DNA of 13,001 bases from an uncultured Coprococcus sp. GTDB taxonomy: Bacteria > Bacillota > Clostridia > Lachnospirales > Lachnospiraceae. This document shows positions 7,025-13,001 of the stretch, piece by piece (positions within the stretch are counted from its first letter, which is position 1; each line of letters opens with the position of its first letter). The translations under genes and the position numbers were made by a program. The notes beneath the pieces are model-generated. The model searched no databases. It was given only the letters and a program-made list of their open reading frames with translations, and was not told the origin of the DNA. The stretch is taken from positions 1-13,001 of the forward strand of contig URJU01000044.1 of assembly GCA_900548315.1 (NCBI GenBank). The letters are read 5' to 3'.

Positions 7025-9166
7025 TTACATCATCTGTGTGTCTTCCATTCGTTTTTCTATGAAGTGCATGATCCTGATAAATGGTTTCCTTATAATAAGA
7101 CCAATCACAAGCGCCTCAACTATGAACAGTGACAGTTCAGAGAGGTAGATAAAAATATTGTGGTGGTACATTCCGCCTATACATTCTCTCATGGCATTGA
7201 TGGCATATGGGAATGGGAAGAAAATGTACACCTGTCTGAAAAAACCAGGCAGAGCCTCGATCGGGTACGTTCCCCCGCTGCCCGCGATCTGTAATACCAT
7301 GATGACAACAGCCAGTGCCTTTCCAATGTCGCCAAATGAAATAGTCAGTGAATATATAAATATTGAGAAGGTCAGACCTGTCAGTGCCGCAGCTGCCCAG
7401 AAGGCAAATGGATGCAGGCATTGTATCTTGAGCAGATACAGATCTCCCAGAACGATCACAAGAACCTGCAGCTGTGAGAGAAGGAAGAATATAAGATATC
7501 TTCCAAAGAACAGCTGGTGTGGTTTGGCATCCTTCAGGTAGTCGGCATCTTTCACATGTACTTTCATGAGTGATACGAGTATGGTCATACCAACCCAGAT
7601 GGCAAGTACTGAGTAAAATGGTGCCATGGACGAGCCATAATTGGCAATCTGGAAGTAGTAGTGTTCCTCCACGGTTACAGGCTTTGACAGGAATGAGGCG
7701 AGAGCCTCAGTGTCTCCATTCAGAAAAGCAAGTATCATCTCGGCGGTTTCACTGTTAGATGCCTTGTTGATGTCGGTGATTGCCTTTGCAATCTTTTCTC
7801 TGACATTGCCAATGAGGTCTGACAGATCCGAGAGACTGGTGTTCATGGAATCCAGAGTTCCTTTGTAATTGTCAAATACAGTGTTGGTGCTGGCAATCGT
7901 TGCGTTCAGCGTTTTCAGAAGATCTTGAGCATTTTTCAAAGCCTCCTTGATGTTGATGAGTATGTTGTCAAGATCAGGAACTATCTTTTGGCTGAATGTA
8001 TCGTCCACAGTAGATATTGCATTTGAGACCGCAGTCAGTTTGTCGGTGAGTGCATTTTCAAGTTTGAGAAGATCTGTGAGGTCGATGCTGCTCAGGGTTT
8101 CGTCAGTCAGATTTGACACTGTGTCCACCTGTGATTTCATCTTGTCAAGCTTGTCGAGAGCATCTTTCACCACATCTGTGTTGCTAATGTCCAGAGATTT
8201 TACAAATGTCTCTATGTTGTCAAGTTTCTTTCTCAGAGAGTCTGCATCAGACTTGATGTTGTTCAGATCGGAGGAAATGCTCTCGGCATCATCCTTCAAA
8301 GAGAGCAGCTTGGCTGATGTCTCAAGAGATTTTATATCATTTTCTATTGAGTCAATCTGAGACTGAAGACTGTCTCTGAGCTGATAATAGCTGGAATCGG
8401 TTTGATCCATATCAGACAGACTGGAGTCGATTGCTGCATCGGCTTTATTTATCGCATTGGTACTTTTGTCTGTGGCTGCCTTAAGTTTCGTGTCATTCTT
8501 AAGTTTTCCATTTGCATTGATTATAGACGCGATCAGATCCTGGTATCCGGCAAGATTGTCATCAAGGGTTTCCAGGGATGTGACAAAGTCCGTTCCGTTC
8601 AAGTCGGTAGTCAGCTGTTTGTCGGAACTGTCCACAGCGGACAGCAGTTTTTTGGATATTGCCTTTATATAGGTTTCGTTTATGCTTGTCTTCAATGTTG
8701 AGACAGCGGTATCTGTTATCTTGGGTGCAACAGCATTTTTCTTTTCATTCTCGTAATATGTAAAGCTTGGATTGGCAAAGTTGTCGGTGAGAGCGTTATA
8801 CATATTTGAAGAAAAGTTCTCATCAATTACGACTGCAGCGTAATATGTTCCAGCTTTCACGCCATTTACAGCGTCATCCTCGGACTTGGGAAATACCCAG
8901 CCGATACTGGTCTGACTCTTTAGTTTATCCGCTACAGACTGTCCCATGTTCACGGTGCTGCCGTCACTGTCAGTGTACCCTTTGTCGAGATTTACAACAG
9001 CGATATTGATATTGCCGGTGTTGGCGTAGGGATCCCAGTTGGCAAATATATTGAACCATGCATACAGAGCTGGCAAAACACATAATCCTACTGCAAGTAC
9101 GATGGTGAGAATACTTTTTTTTATGCCGATAAGGTCATTCTTGAATATTTTAAAAATAATCTTCAT
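7025..9166 (-). CDS. YhgE/Pip-family membrane protein (first paralogue)
   Basis: This 713-residue protein has the same layout as the other YhgE gene here. It has an N-terminal anchor helix (about 18-38), LYAWFNIFANWDPY (34-47), and YYENEKKNAVAPKIT near 140. A long Asp/Ser/Leu-rich coiled-coil-like region runs over about 190-490. The C-terminal membrane domain starts at NYGSSMAPFY (509-518) and includes KPHQLFFGRY, IQCLHP, SFGDIGKALAVVIM, GGTYPIEALP and MNAMREC. Its last 215 residues align with the paralogue without gaps; by hand count about 94 of the first 180 positions match. The coiled-coil regions do not obviously match, which suggests duplication followed by divergence of the outside part. 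The only in-frame start is ATG 9166, because TAA lies two codons upstream. The ribosome site (AAAGGA) is about 14 nt away, so initiation may be weak. It follows proA by 60 nt. Confidence 0.9.
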   Translation of the reverse strand: MKIIFKIFKNDLIGIKKSILTIVLAVGLCVLPALYAWFNIFANWDPYANTGNINIAVVNLDKGYTDSDGSTVNMGQSVADKLKSQTSIGWVFPKSEDDAVNGVKAGTYYAAVVIDENFSSNMYNALTDNFANPSFTYYENEKKNAVAPKITDTAVSTLKTSINETYIKAISKKLLSAVDSSDKQLTTDLNGTDFVTSLETLDDNLAGYQDLIASIINANGKLKNDTKLKAATDKSTNAINKADAAIDSSLSDMDQTDSSYYQLRDSLQSQIDSIENDIKSLETSAKLLSLKDDAESISSDLNNIKSDADSLRKKLDNIETFVKSLDISNTDVVKDALDKLDKMKSQVDTVSNLTDETLSSIDLTDLLKLENALTDKLTAVSNAISTVDDTFSQKIVPDLDNILINIKEALKNAQDLLKTLNATIASTNTVFDNYKGTLDSMNTSLSDLSDLIGNVREKIAKAITDINKASNSETAEMILAFLNGDTEALASFLSKPVTVEEHYYFQIANYGSSMAPFYSVLAIWVGMTILVSLMKVHVKDADYLKDAKPHQLFFGRYLIFFLLSQLQVLVIVLGDLYLLKIQCLHPFAFWAAAALTGLTFSIFIYSLTISFGDIGKALAVVIMVLQIAGSGGTYPIEALPGFFRQVYIFFPFPYAINAMRECIGGMYHHNIFIYLSELSLFIVEALVIGLIIRKPFIRIMHFIEKRMEDTQMM

Positions 9167-9189
9167 AATTAATTAGCAATCCTTTATGT

Positions 9190-9216
9190 AAAAGGGGCGC
9201 GGTCATGTCCGTTCCC
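9190..9216 (-). terminator. Weak terminator-like stem between proA and the YhgE block
   Basis: Read on the - strand, GGGAACGG (9215-9208) pairs with CCGCGCCC (9201-9194) around a 6-base loop, with a central two-base mismatch. CTTTTAC follows directly. It sits in the 60-nt gap after proA. It could reduce, but probably not abolish, read-through into the YhgE genes, and I saw no convincing separate promoter for them. The mismatch and short T-run keep confidence low. Confidence 0.4.
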
Positions 9217-9226
9217 TGGGTGATAT

Positions 9227-10513
9227 CTACAGATTCTTAAAGTGGAATTGTTTCTTTCCGGTTGCATAGTCATCCACAATCTGTCCATGTCCGTAAAGTT
9301 TGTATTTGTACGTTACAAGTCCCTCAAGTCCTACAGGACCTCTTGCGTGGATCTTGCTGGTACTGATTCCAACCTCGGCACCGAAACCATATCTGAAACC
9401 ATCGGCAAATCTAGTGGAGCAGTTCTGGTATACTCCGGCGGAGTCCACAAGCTGCATGAAGAGAGCAGCGGTGTCGGCGTTCTCGGTGATGATGCAGTCT
9501 GTGTGGTGTGAACCAAAGTGGTTGATATGGGAGATTGCCTCCTGTACATCGTTTACAATCTTGACAGACAGGATCAGGTCGAGATACTCAGTGTTGAAAT
9601 CATCGTCCCCCATGATCTCACATGCTGACTGGTTTATGATCTTGGCAGCCTCGGCTGTACCCCTGAGTTTTACGCCGTGCTCCTTGAGAGCTTTTGCGAT
9701 GGCTGGCAGCATTTCATTTGCAACATCCCTGTGTATAAGAAGAGTTTCTGTTGCATTGCAGGCAGCAGTATACTGTGTCTTGGCATCAATGATGATAGGT
9801 ATAGCCTTGTCAAGATCTGCATCCTTGTCTATATATGTGTGACAGATTCCGTCGGCGTGTCCCATGACAGGAATCTTGGTGTTGTTCATTATGTACTGAA
9901 CAAATGCATTTGAGCCTCTCGGTATGAGGAGGTCAACGGATTTACTGCATGACAGCAGTTCATCAATCTCGTTGTGCTGGCTTGCCTGTAACATACATCC
10001 ATCAGGCGCTCCATTTGAGATGGCGGTGCTGTAGATCACATCGAAAAGGGCTTTGTTGGTATTGGCTGTCTCCTTACCACCCTTGAGTACGGCGCAGTTG
10101 CCGCTCTTGATGCACAGAGATGATATCTGAACCAAAGCGTCTGGTCGTGCCTCAAATATGATTCCAATGACTCCTATAGGGCAGGAAACTCTCTGGAGGA
10201 CAAGCCCCTCGTCAAGCTCCCTCTTAAGCTGAATCTGTCCCACAGGATCAGGAAGTTTTATAAGTTCATCTATACCATTTGTCACATCAGCAAGTTTGTG
10301 TTCGTCAAACTTAAGTCTCTTCTTGACTGATGGGGCAATCCCGTTTTCCTCAGCTGCAGCCATGTCCTTGGCGTTTGCCGCAAATATTTCATCCTTGTGG
10401 GCGATGAGTGCATCCTTTACATGTGCGAGTATGTTGTTTCTTGTATCCTCTGAAAGAGCAGCCATTTTGTAGCTGTCTGCCTTCATGATTGAAGTTGCCT
10501 CCTGCATGTTCAT
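9227..10513 (-). CDS. proA: Glutamate-5-semialdehyde dehydrogenase (gamma-glutamyl phosphate reductase)
   Basis: This 428-residue cytoplasmic enzyme reduces gamma-glutamyl phosphate with NADPH to glutamate 5-semialdehyde in proline synthesis. It has the aldehyde-dehydrogenase fold. Visible motifs are PIGVIGIIFEARPDALVQI (112-130), SGNCAVLKGGKE (137-148), LIPRGSN (196-202), and the catalytic Cys252 in TAACNATETLL. Near the end are STRFADGFRYGFGAEVGIST and HARGPVGLEGL (389-399), which are diagnostic for ProA. Length is normal. ATG 10513 follows AAAGGAG with an 8-nt spacer; an internal ATG two codons later would also work. The usual partner proB is not adjacent: upstream is a promoter, a terminator and the GH13 gene. 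ProA is therefore transcribed from its own promoter here, possibly reading into the YhgE genes. Confidence 0.96.
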   Translation of the reverse strand: MNMQEATSIMKADSYKMAALSEDTRNNILAHVKDALIAHKDEIFAANAKDMAAAEENGIAPSVKKRLKFDEHKLADVTNGIDELIKLPDPVGQIQLKRELDEGLVLQRVSCPIGVIGIIFEARPDALVQISSLCIKSGNCAVLKGGKETANTNKALFDVIYSTAISNGAPDGCMLQASQHNEIDELLSCSKSVDLLIPRGSNAFVQYIMNNTKIPVMGHADGICHTYIDKDADLDKAIPIIIDAKTQYTAACNATETLLIHRDVANEMLPAIAKALKEHGVKLRGTAEAAKIINQSACEIMGDDDFNTEYLDLILSVKIVNDVQEAISHINHFGSHHTDCIITENADTAALFMQLVDSAGVYQNCSTRFADGFRYGFGAEVGISTSKIHARGPVGLEGLVTYKYKLYGHGQIVDDYATGKKQFHFKNL

Positions 10514-10554
10514 AATATGTTCTCCTTTATAAAAGTTGTTTTGTCCTATTGTCA

Positions 10555-10592
10555 GATTATATGAGAATATAATCTATTTCATATTACCACAA
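10555..10592 (-). promoter_or_regulatory. Predicted proA promoter with palindrome over the -10 region
   Basis: On the - strand TTGTGG (10592-10587) and TATTCT (10569-10564) are spaced by 17 nt. The -10 lies within a perfect inverted repeat, GATTATAT-GAGA-ATATAATC (10555-10574 on +). The repeat could be an operator, or a hairpin if transcription starts further upstream; a TATAAT on its far side is an alternative -10 lacking a good -35. No regulator was recognised. Confidence 0.42.
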
Positions 10593-10611
10593 GTTGGGAG
10601 AGGTGACTATA

Positions 10612-10652
10612 AAAACCGCTTAGACCGGTATGAAACTGATCTAAGCGGTTTT
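10612..10652 (-). terminator. Terminator of the GH13 gene
   Basis: AAAACCGCTTAGA (10612-10624) and TCTAAGCGGTTTT (10640-10652) form a perfect 13-bp stem with a 15-nt loop, and TTTTT runs out on the - strand. It lies between the GH13 stop and the proA promoter, so it insulates proA from the GH13 transcript. Between it and the stop (about 10679-10692), CAACC-GAAA-GGTTG on the - strand makes a small GNRA-loop hairpin of unknown use. Confidence 0.85.
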
Positions 10653-10705
10653 ATGTGTGTTGTGGTATGTCTATAGCACAACCTTTCGGTTGGATGCTGT
10701 GATAA

Positions 10706-12298
10706 TTAGCAGCTTATCACAACAAAGCTCTGTGCCGGAAGAGTGATAACTCCATCAGCAACGCTTGGCTGTGTGCCGTTTATTGCTATAGAATATATAA
10801 CCTTTGAATCCTCTGTCAACTCGGTAAGTTTTCTTGACTGAGTGGCAGTATTTTTAGGGTTCACAGCGAGTATCAGATTTCCTCTCTTGTATACCAGAGG
10901 TTTTCTGCTGATGATCTCAAGATTGCTCTTGTCGAGAAGATCCGCCTGTGAGTGTCTGAGCTCGGTGAGCGACTTAACTGTGTTGATAAGCGAGTTCTGA
11001 TCCGTTTCAGCAGTTTCAACATTTGCAGCTCCTTCCGTTGAATCAACCGGGAGGTAAAGCTGGTCTGCCGGTGCTGTTGAGAATCCCATGTTCTCACCTG
11101 AGTTCCACTGCATAGGGGTTCTTGAACCGGTTCTGGTGAAACCGCCCTCTTTGCTAGGCATACTTCTGAATCTCATGGCAATCTCATCTCCGTAGTAGAT
11201 GAAAGGATTGCCAGGCATGGTGATGAAGAATGCGTAGGCAAGTTTCAATTCATCCTCTGAGAGTCCGTAGCTGATACGTGTGGTATCGTGGTTTCCTGTG
11301 ATGAGAGCGATTGCGCCCTTGTCCTTTATCTGCTCGTATCTGTTCATGTATTCATCTATGAAGTGATCGCAGGATCCTTTACTGTCCGCCTTGAAGAAAC
11401 TGTTGTTTACCACGCTGTCGTCAAGGGACTCTGGAAGTGAGGCAAATGCGTTCATGTGTGCCTCATAATCTCTTACGAGAGAGTTGTAGCCGTTGCCCAT
11501 CCAGTCCAGATAGAAGTCCAGATCAAATCCAGCCTTTATAGACTGTTCAGCCTTTCCCCACTCGGAGACAAATGCTGATTCAGGGTACTCTGCGTGTATG
11601 TCGCCTAGTATATCCTGCCATACAGATACGGTTCCGCTTTTGTTCTCGTCATCATGCTTTACGAGTGAATCTGCCATATCAACGCGGAATCCGTCACAAC
11701 CCTTATCGAGCCAGAAACGGCAGACATCCTTCATAGCCTCTCTGGTTGCGATACATGCCGGATCATACATGCTCTTGTGCCACTTTTGTGTTGGGTTTAA
11801 TACGCCATAGTTAAGTGCCGGCTGGCATTTGAAAAAGTTTACAATGTAGGCTGCGTTTCTCGGTGTCTCGCCTGCGATGTAATTAAGTCCAGAACCGCCA
11901 CAGAGCCATCCATCTGTCCACATATATCTGTCTGTGTATTCATTTGCCTCGGTTTTCTTGCTCTCGGTAAACCATGCATGTTCCTCCGATGTGTGACCTG
12001 GAACCAGGTCGAGAAGAATGTGCATGTCCCTCTTGTGAGCCTCAGCGAAGAGATTCTCGATATCCTCCATGGTTCCGTATCTATCGGCAACCTTCTTGTA
12101 ATCCCTTACATCATAACCTGCGTCAGAAAATGGCGAATCAAAGCAAGGATTCATCCAGATAGCGTTGCATCCAAGAGACTTGATATAGTCAAGCTTTGCA
12201 GTGATTCCATTGAAATCCCCGATACCATCGCCGTTGCTGTCATAGAAACTCTGAGGGTATATTTCATAAAAAATTGCATCTTTAAGCCATGTAGCCAT
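10706..12298 (-). CDS. GH13 family alpha-glucosidase/amylase-like enzyme, intracellular
   Basis: This 530-residue enzyme has no signal peptide, so it likely acts on imported alpha-glucosides in the cytoplasm. The start was set at ATG 12298 (MATWLKDAIFYEIYP) because GH13 enzymes begin there and AAGGAGGA lies 8 nt upstream. A longer frame to 12406 would add 36 residues with no homology across the structured leader. The (beta/alpha)8 barrel shows GDFNGI (27-32), DAGYDVRDY (59-67), region I DLVPGHTS (97-104), nucleophile Asp207 in DGFRVDMAD, acid/base Glu246 in FVSEWG, and the third acid Asp338 in TGNHDTTR. TRTGSRTPMQW (388-398) is typical of oligosaccharide-cleaving members. The C-terminal beta domain ends at ISC. 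Region I has Gly where most GH13 enzymes have Asn (VxNH), so the exact specificity (alpha-1,4, alpha-1,6 or trehalose-type) cannot be set from sequence. It is clearly separate from the decayed glucosidase at 3626-4075. Confidence 0.92.
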   Translation of the reverse strand: MATWLKDAIFYEIYPQSFYDSNGDGIGDFNGITAKLDYIKSLGCNAIWMNPCFDSPFSDAGYDVRDYKKVADRYGTMEDIENLFAEAHKRDMHILLDLVPGHTSEEHAWFTESKKTEANEYTDRYMWTDGWLCGGSGLNYIAGETPRNAAYIVNFFKCQPALNYGVLNPTQKWHKSMYDPACIATREAMKDVCRFWLDKGCDGFRVDMADSLVKHDDENKSGTVSVWQDILGDIHAEYPESAFVSEWGKAEQSIKAGFDLDFYLDWMGNGYNSLVRDYEAHMNAFASLPESLDDSVVNNSFFKADSKGSCDHFIDEYMNRYEQIKDKGAIALITGNHDTTRISYGLSEDELKLAYAFFITMPGNPFIYYGDEIAMRFRSMPSKEGGFTRTGSRTPMQWNSGENMGFSTAPADQLYLPVDSTEGAANVETAETDQNSLINTVKSLTELRHSQADLLDKSNLEIISRKPLVYKRGNLILAVNPKNTATQSRKLTELTEDSKVIYSIAINGTQPSVADGVITLPAQSFVVISC

Positions 12299-12412
12299 AA
12301 TAAATGTCCTCCTTATAAAAATGTGGCATGCGCATATAAAGGCACTTCGCGCGGCGCATGCGTTACTATTCGTTTCTCTGTAATATGAGCAGCGCACTTG
12401 CAGCAATGCGCT
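12299..12412 (-). promoter_or_regulatory. Structured 5' leader of the GH13 gene, possible attenuator
   Basis: The predicted 113-nt leader carries two inverted repeats. The first is AGCGCA/TGCGCT (12391-12396 with 12407-12412), with a 10-nt loop. The second is GCATGCGC/GCGCATGC (12326-12333 with 12354-12361), with a 20-nt loop; it is followed on the - strand by CACATTTTTAT just before the ribosome binding site. The TGCGC/GCGCA cores are shared, so arms of one hairpin can pair with arms of the other, as in attenuators. No known riboswitch was recognised. Confidence 0.35.
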
Positions 12413-12418
12413 GGTGGT

Positions 12419-12447
12419 TTATAAGGTATATCACAAGTTTTCTGCAA
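12419..12447 (-). promoter_or_regulatory. Predicted promoter of the GH13 gene
   Basis: On the - strand TTGCAG (12447-12442), a 17-nt spacer and TTATAA (12424-12419) form a plausible sigma-A promoter, with a start near 12411. The -35 hexamer lies at the centre of the inverted repeat at 12435-12453. Confidence 0.42.
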
Positions 12448-12453
12448 AAACTT
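12435..12453. promoter_or_regulatory. Inverted repeat over the GH13 -35 box
   Basis: AAGTTTT (12435-12441) and AAAACTT (12447-12453) are perfect 7-bp arms around CTGCA. Overlap with the -35 suggests a repressor operator. It lacks the central CG of most LacI-type sites, so the regulator family is not assigned. Confidence 0.38.
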
Positions 12454-12515
12454 ATGAAATAAGGTAAAGGTACTGCAATCCCACACAGAAATCTGCCTCA
12501 AAATACGGAGAACGG

Positions 12516-12532
12516 TCTTAATAGTATTAAGA
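12516..12532. promoter_or_regulatory. 17-bp perfect palindrome in the divergent region
   Basis: TCTTAATA-G-TATTAAGA is a perfect palindrome with an odd centre, midway between the GH13 and NSS promoters. It looks like a dimeric transcription-factor site. AT-richness raises the chance of coincidence, but 8-bp arms with no mismatch are notable. The stretch 12540-12610 is very AT-rich and shows no other feature. Confidence 0.38.
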
Positions 12533-12609
12533 ACATTCTATTCAATATAATAAAATATAATATGGAAAAATGTAATCCTTTATATGTAATTTTGTGGATT
12601 AATTTTTTA

Positions 12610-12645
12610 CCATAAAATTATGGTTTAAACTGTAAAAGTTTAAAC
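12610..12645. promoter_or_regulatory. Clustered palindromes: CCATAA/TTATGG and twin GTTTAAAC
   Basis: CCATAA-AA-TTATGG (12610-12623) runs directly into GTTTAAAC (12623-12630), and a second copy of the same self-complementary octamer lies at 12638-12645. The octamers are 15 bp centre to centre. They sit 20-40 bp upstream of the predicted NSS -10 region, where an activator or repressor pair could bind on nearby faces of the helix. Confidence 0.42.
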
Positions 12646-12664
12646 ACACAAATGACATGATCTA

Positions 12665-12673
12665 TGTTACAAT
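12665..12673 (+). promoter_or_regulatory. Extended -10 promoter for the NSS transporter
   Basis: TG-T-TACAAT fits an extended -10 element (TGnTATAAT, one mismatch). There is no good -35 at the normal distance (CACACA), which is tolerated with an extended -10. Transcription would start near 12680, giving a leader of about 78 nt. Confidence 0.42.
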
Positions 12674-12723
12674 CACAGGGTGTGTTAACCCAAAACAGTA
12701 TAGAAGAGAAGGAGGCAGATGAT

Positions 12724-12765
12724 GTGAGGACACAGGCATCTGCGAAAGAAAAAAAGTATGAGTAA
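12724..12765 (+). CDS. Possible 13-codon leader ORF before the NSS gene
   Basis: The strongest ribosome binding site in the region, AAGGAGG (12709-12715), is 42 nt before the NSS start codon, too far to serve it. It is 8 nt before GTG 12724, which opens a 13-codon frame (VRTQASAKEKKYE) ending at TAA 12763-12765, overlapping the NSS ATG by 8 nt. ATG codons at 12719 and 12722 at this site are followed at once by TGA. Translation of the short frame could deliver ribosomes to the NSS start. It may also just be a misplaced site or a one-base sequencing error in the A-run 12749-12755. Confidence 0.3.
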   Translation: MRTQASAKEKKYE

Positions 12766-12952
12766 GAAAAGTAATAACGGCGACAGAGAAAAGTTTGCCT
12801 CCAGACTGGGGTTTATCCTAGTGTCTGCGGGATGTGCCATAGGTTTGGGAAATGTATGGAAGTTTCCATATATATGCGGACAGAATGGAGGAGCTATATT
12901 CATTGTGATATATCTGCTCTGCCTTCTGCTTTTAGGATATCCGATCCTGACA
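12758..12952 (+). CDS. Sodium:neurotransmitter symporter (NSS) family transporter, N-terminal 65 codons
   Basis: The frame starts at ATG 12758, and 65 codons of genuine sequence remain before adapter begins. The family fingerprint is clear: RLGFILVSAGCAIGLGNVWKFPY (16-38) is helix 1 with its unwound GLGN, and NGGAIFIVIYLLCLLLLGYPIL (43-64) is helix 2. In LeuT the matching residues (Ala22, Asn27) bind sodium, corresponding to Ala27 and Asn32 here. Bacterial members import amino acids with Na+. Substrate cannot be told from this end; the binding-site residues of helices 3, 6 and 8 are missing. The gene is cut by the contig end, not by a mutation. It is divergent from the GH13 gene and has a weak ribosome site of its own (GAAAGAAAAAAAG). 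Confidence 0.9.
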
Positions 12953-13001
12953 CTGTCTCTTATACACATCTCCGAGCCCACGAGACGCGTAGTAATCTCG
13001 T
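12953..13001. other. Illumina Nextera adapter (non-biological) at contig end
   Basis: CTGTCTCTTATACACATCT (12953-12971) is the 19-base Tn5 mosaic-end reverse complement used in Nextera kits. CCGAGCCCACGAGAC (12972-12986) follows, then an 8-base index GCGTAGTA (12987-12994), then ATCTCGT, the start of the P7 sequence. In the NSS frame it reads LSLIHISEPTR, a well-known adapter-derived peptide in databases. The index matches my memory of Nextera XT N719, which I cannot confirm here. These 49 bases should be trimmed. Confidence 0.98.

Noticed and set aside
4241..9166. A phage-defence or prophage region, because Pip means phage infection protein
   Set aside because: YhgE/Pip genes are common chromosomal genes, and no nuclease, toxin, integrase or phage structural gene is nearby. 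The name refers to a receptor role in Lactococcus.
12299..12406. A 36-codon N-terminal extension of the GH13 protein
   Set aside because: It has no homology to GH13 starts, runs through the hairpins, and lacks a ribosome site; ATG 12298 has an excellent one.
12749..12756. An A-AAA-AAG slippery heptamer suggesting programmed -1 frameshifting into the transporter
   Set aside because: From the GTG frame, a -1 shift reads GTA then TGA and stops. The transporter is in the +1 frame, so a dnaX-type -1 shift cannot join them.
12685..12981. A 98-codon minus-strand frame beginning MGSEMCIRDS
   Set aside because: Its start lies inside the Nextera adapter, and the peptide is a known adapter artefact. 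The rest is antisense to the NSS gene and its leader.

Overview
The window looks like a chromosomal piece of a Gram-positive, low-to-mid GC Clostridia bacterium, most likely a gut Lachnospiraceae (Coprococcus-like). This rests on the style of the EpsC-type serine acetyltransferase, the TrpS sequence, the paired YhgE/Pip proteins, the AGGAGG-type ribosome binding sites and the GH13 enzymes. Genus is inferred by family resemblance only. Nothing here is plainly phage, plasmid, IS or CRISPR.

Left part (1-3554, + strand): the 3' end of an AzlD-type branched-chain amino acid export subunit ends at 175. A regulatory gap with several small palindromes and a good promoter follows. Then comes a compact three-gene run: cysE (serine O-acetyltransferase), pfkA (6-phosphofructokinase with several substitutions at usually conserved sites) and trpS (tryptophanyl-tRNA synthetase). 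Gaps are 11 and 19 nt, so they are probably co-transcribed. The run ends at a large nested hairpin that can terminate on both strands.

Middle (3555-10513, - strand): a badly decayed oligo-1,6-glucosidase remnant (3626-4075) is followed by an - strand block. In transcription order this is proA, then a YhgE/Pip membrane protein, a small acidic two-helix membrane protein, and a second YhgE/Pip paralogue. The small protein overlaps the second YhgE gene by ATGA, so these are translationally coupled. The two YhgE proteins align without gaps, about half identical by eye, over their C-terminal membrane domains. This is the best candidate for an under-described system: a two-paralogue envelope/export complex with a dedicated small membrane partner.

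Right part (10612-12952): an intracellular GH13 alpha-glucosidase-like enzyme (- strand) has its own promoter and a structured leader. It is divergent from the start of a sodium:neurotransmitter-symporter (NSS) family transporter (+ strand). The shared divergent region holds several clean palindromes and a possible 13-codon leader ORF.

The last 49 bases (12953-13001) are not biological. They are an Illumina Nextera transposase/i7 adapter with its index, left at the contig end, and they fuse in frame to the truncated NSS gene. Real sequence stops at 12952.
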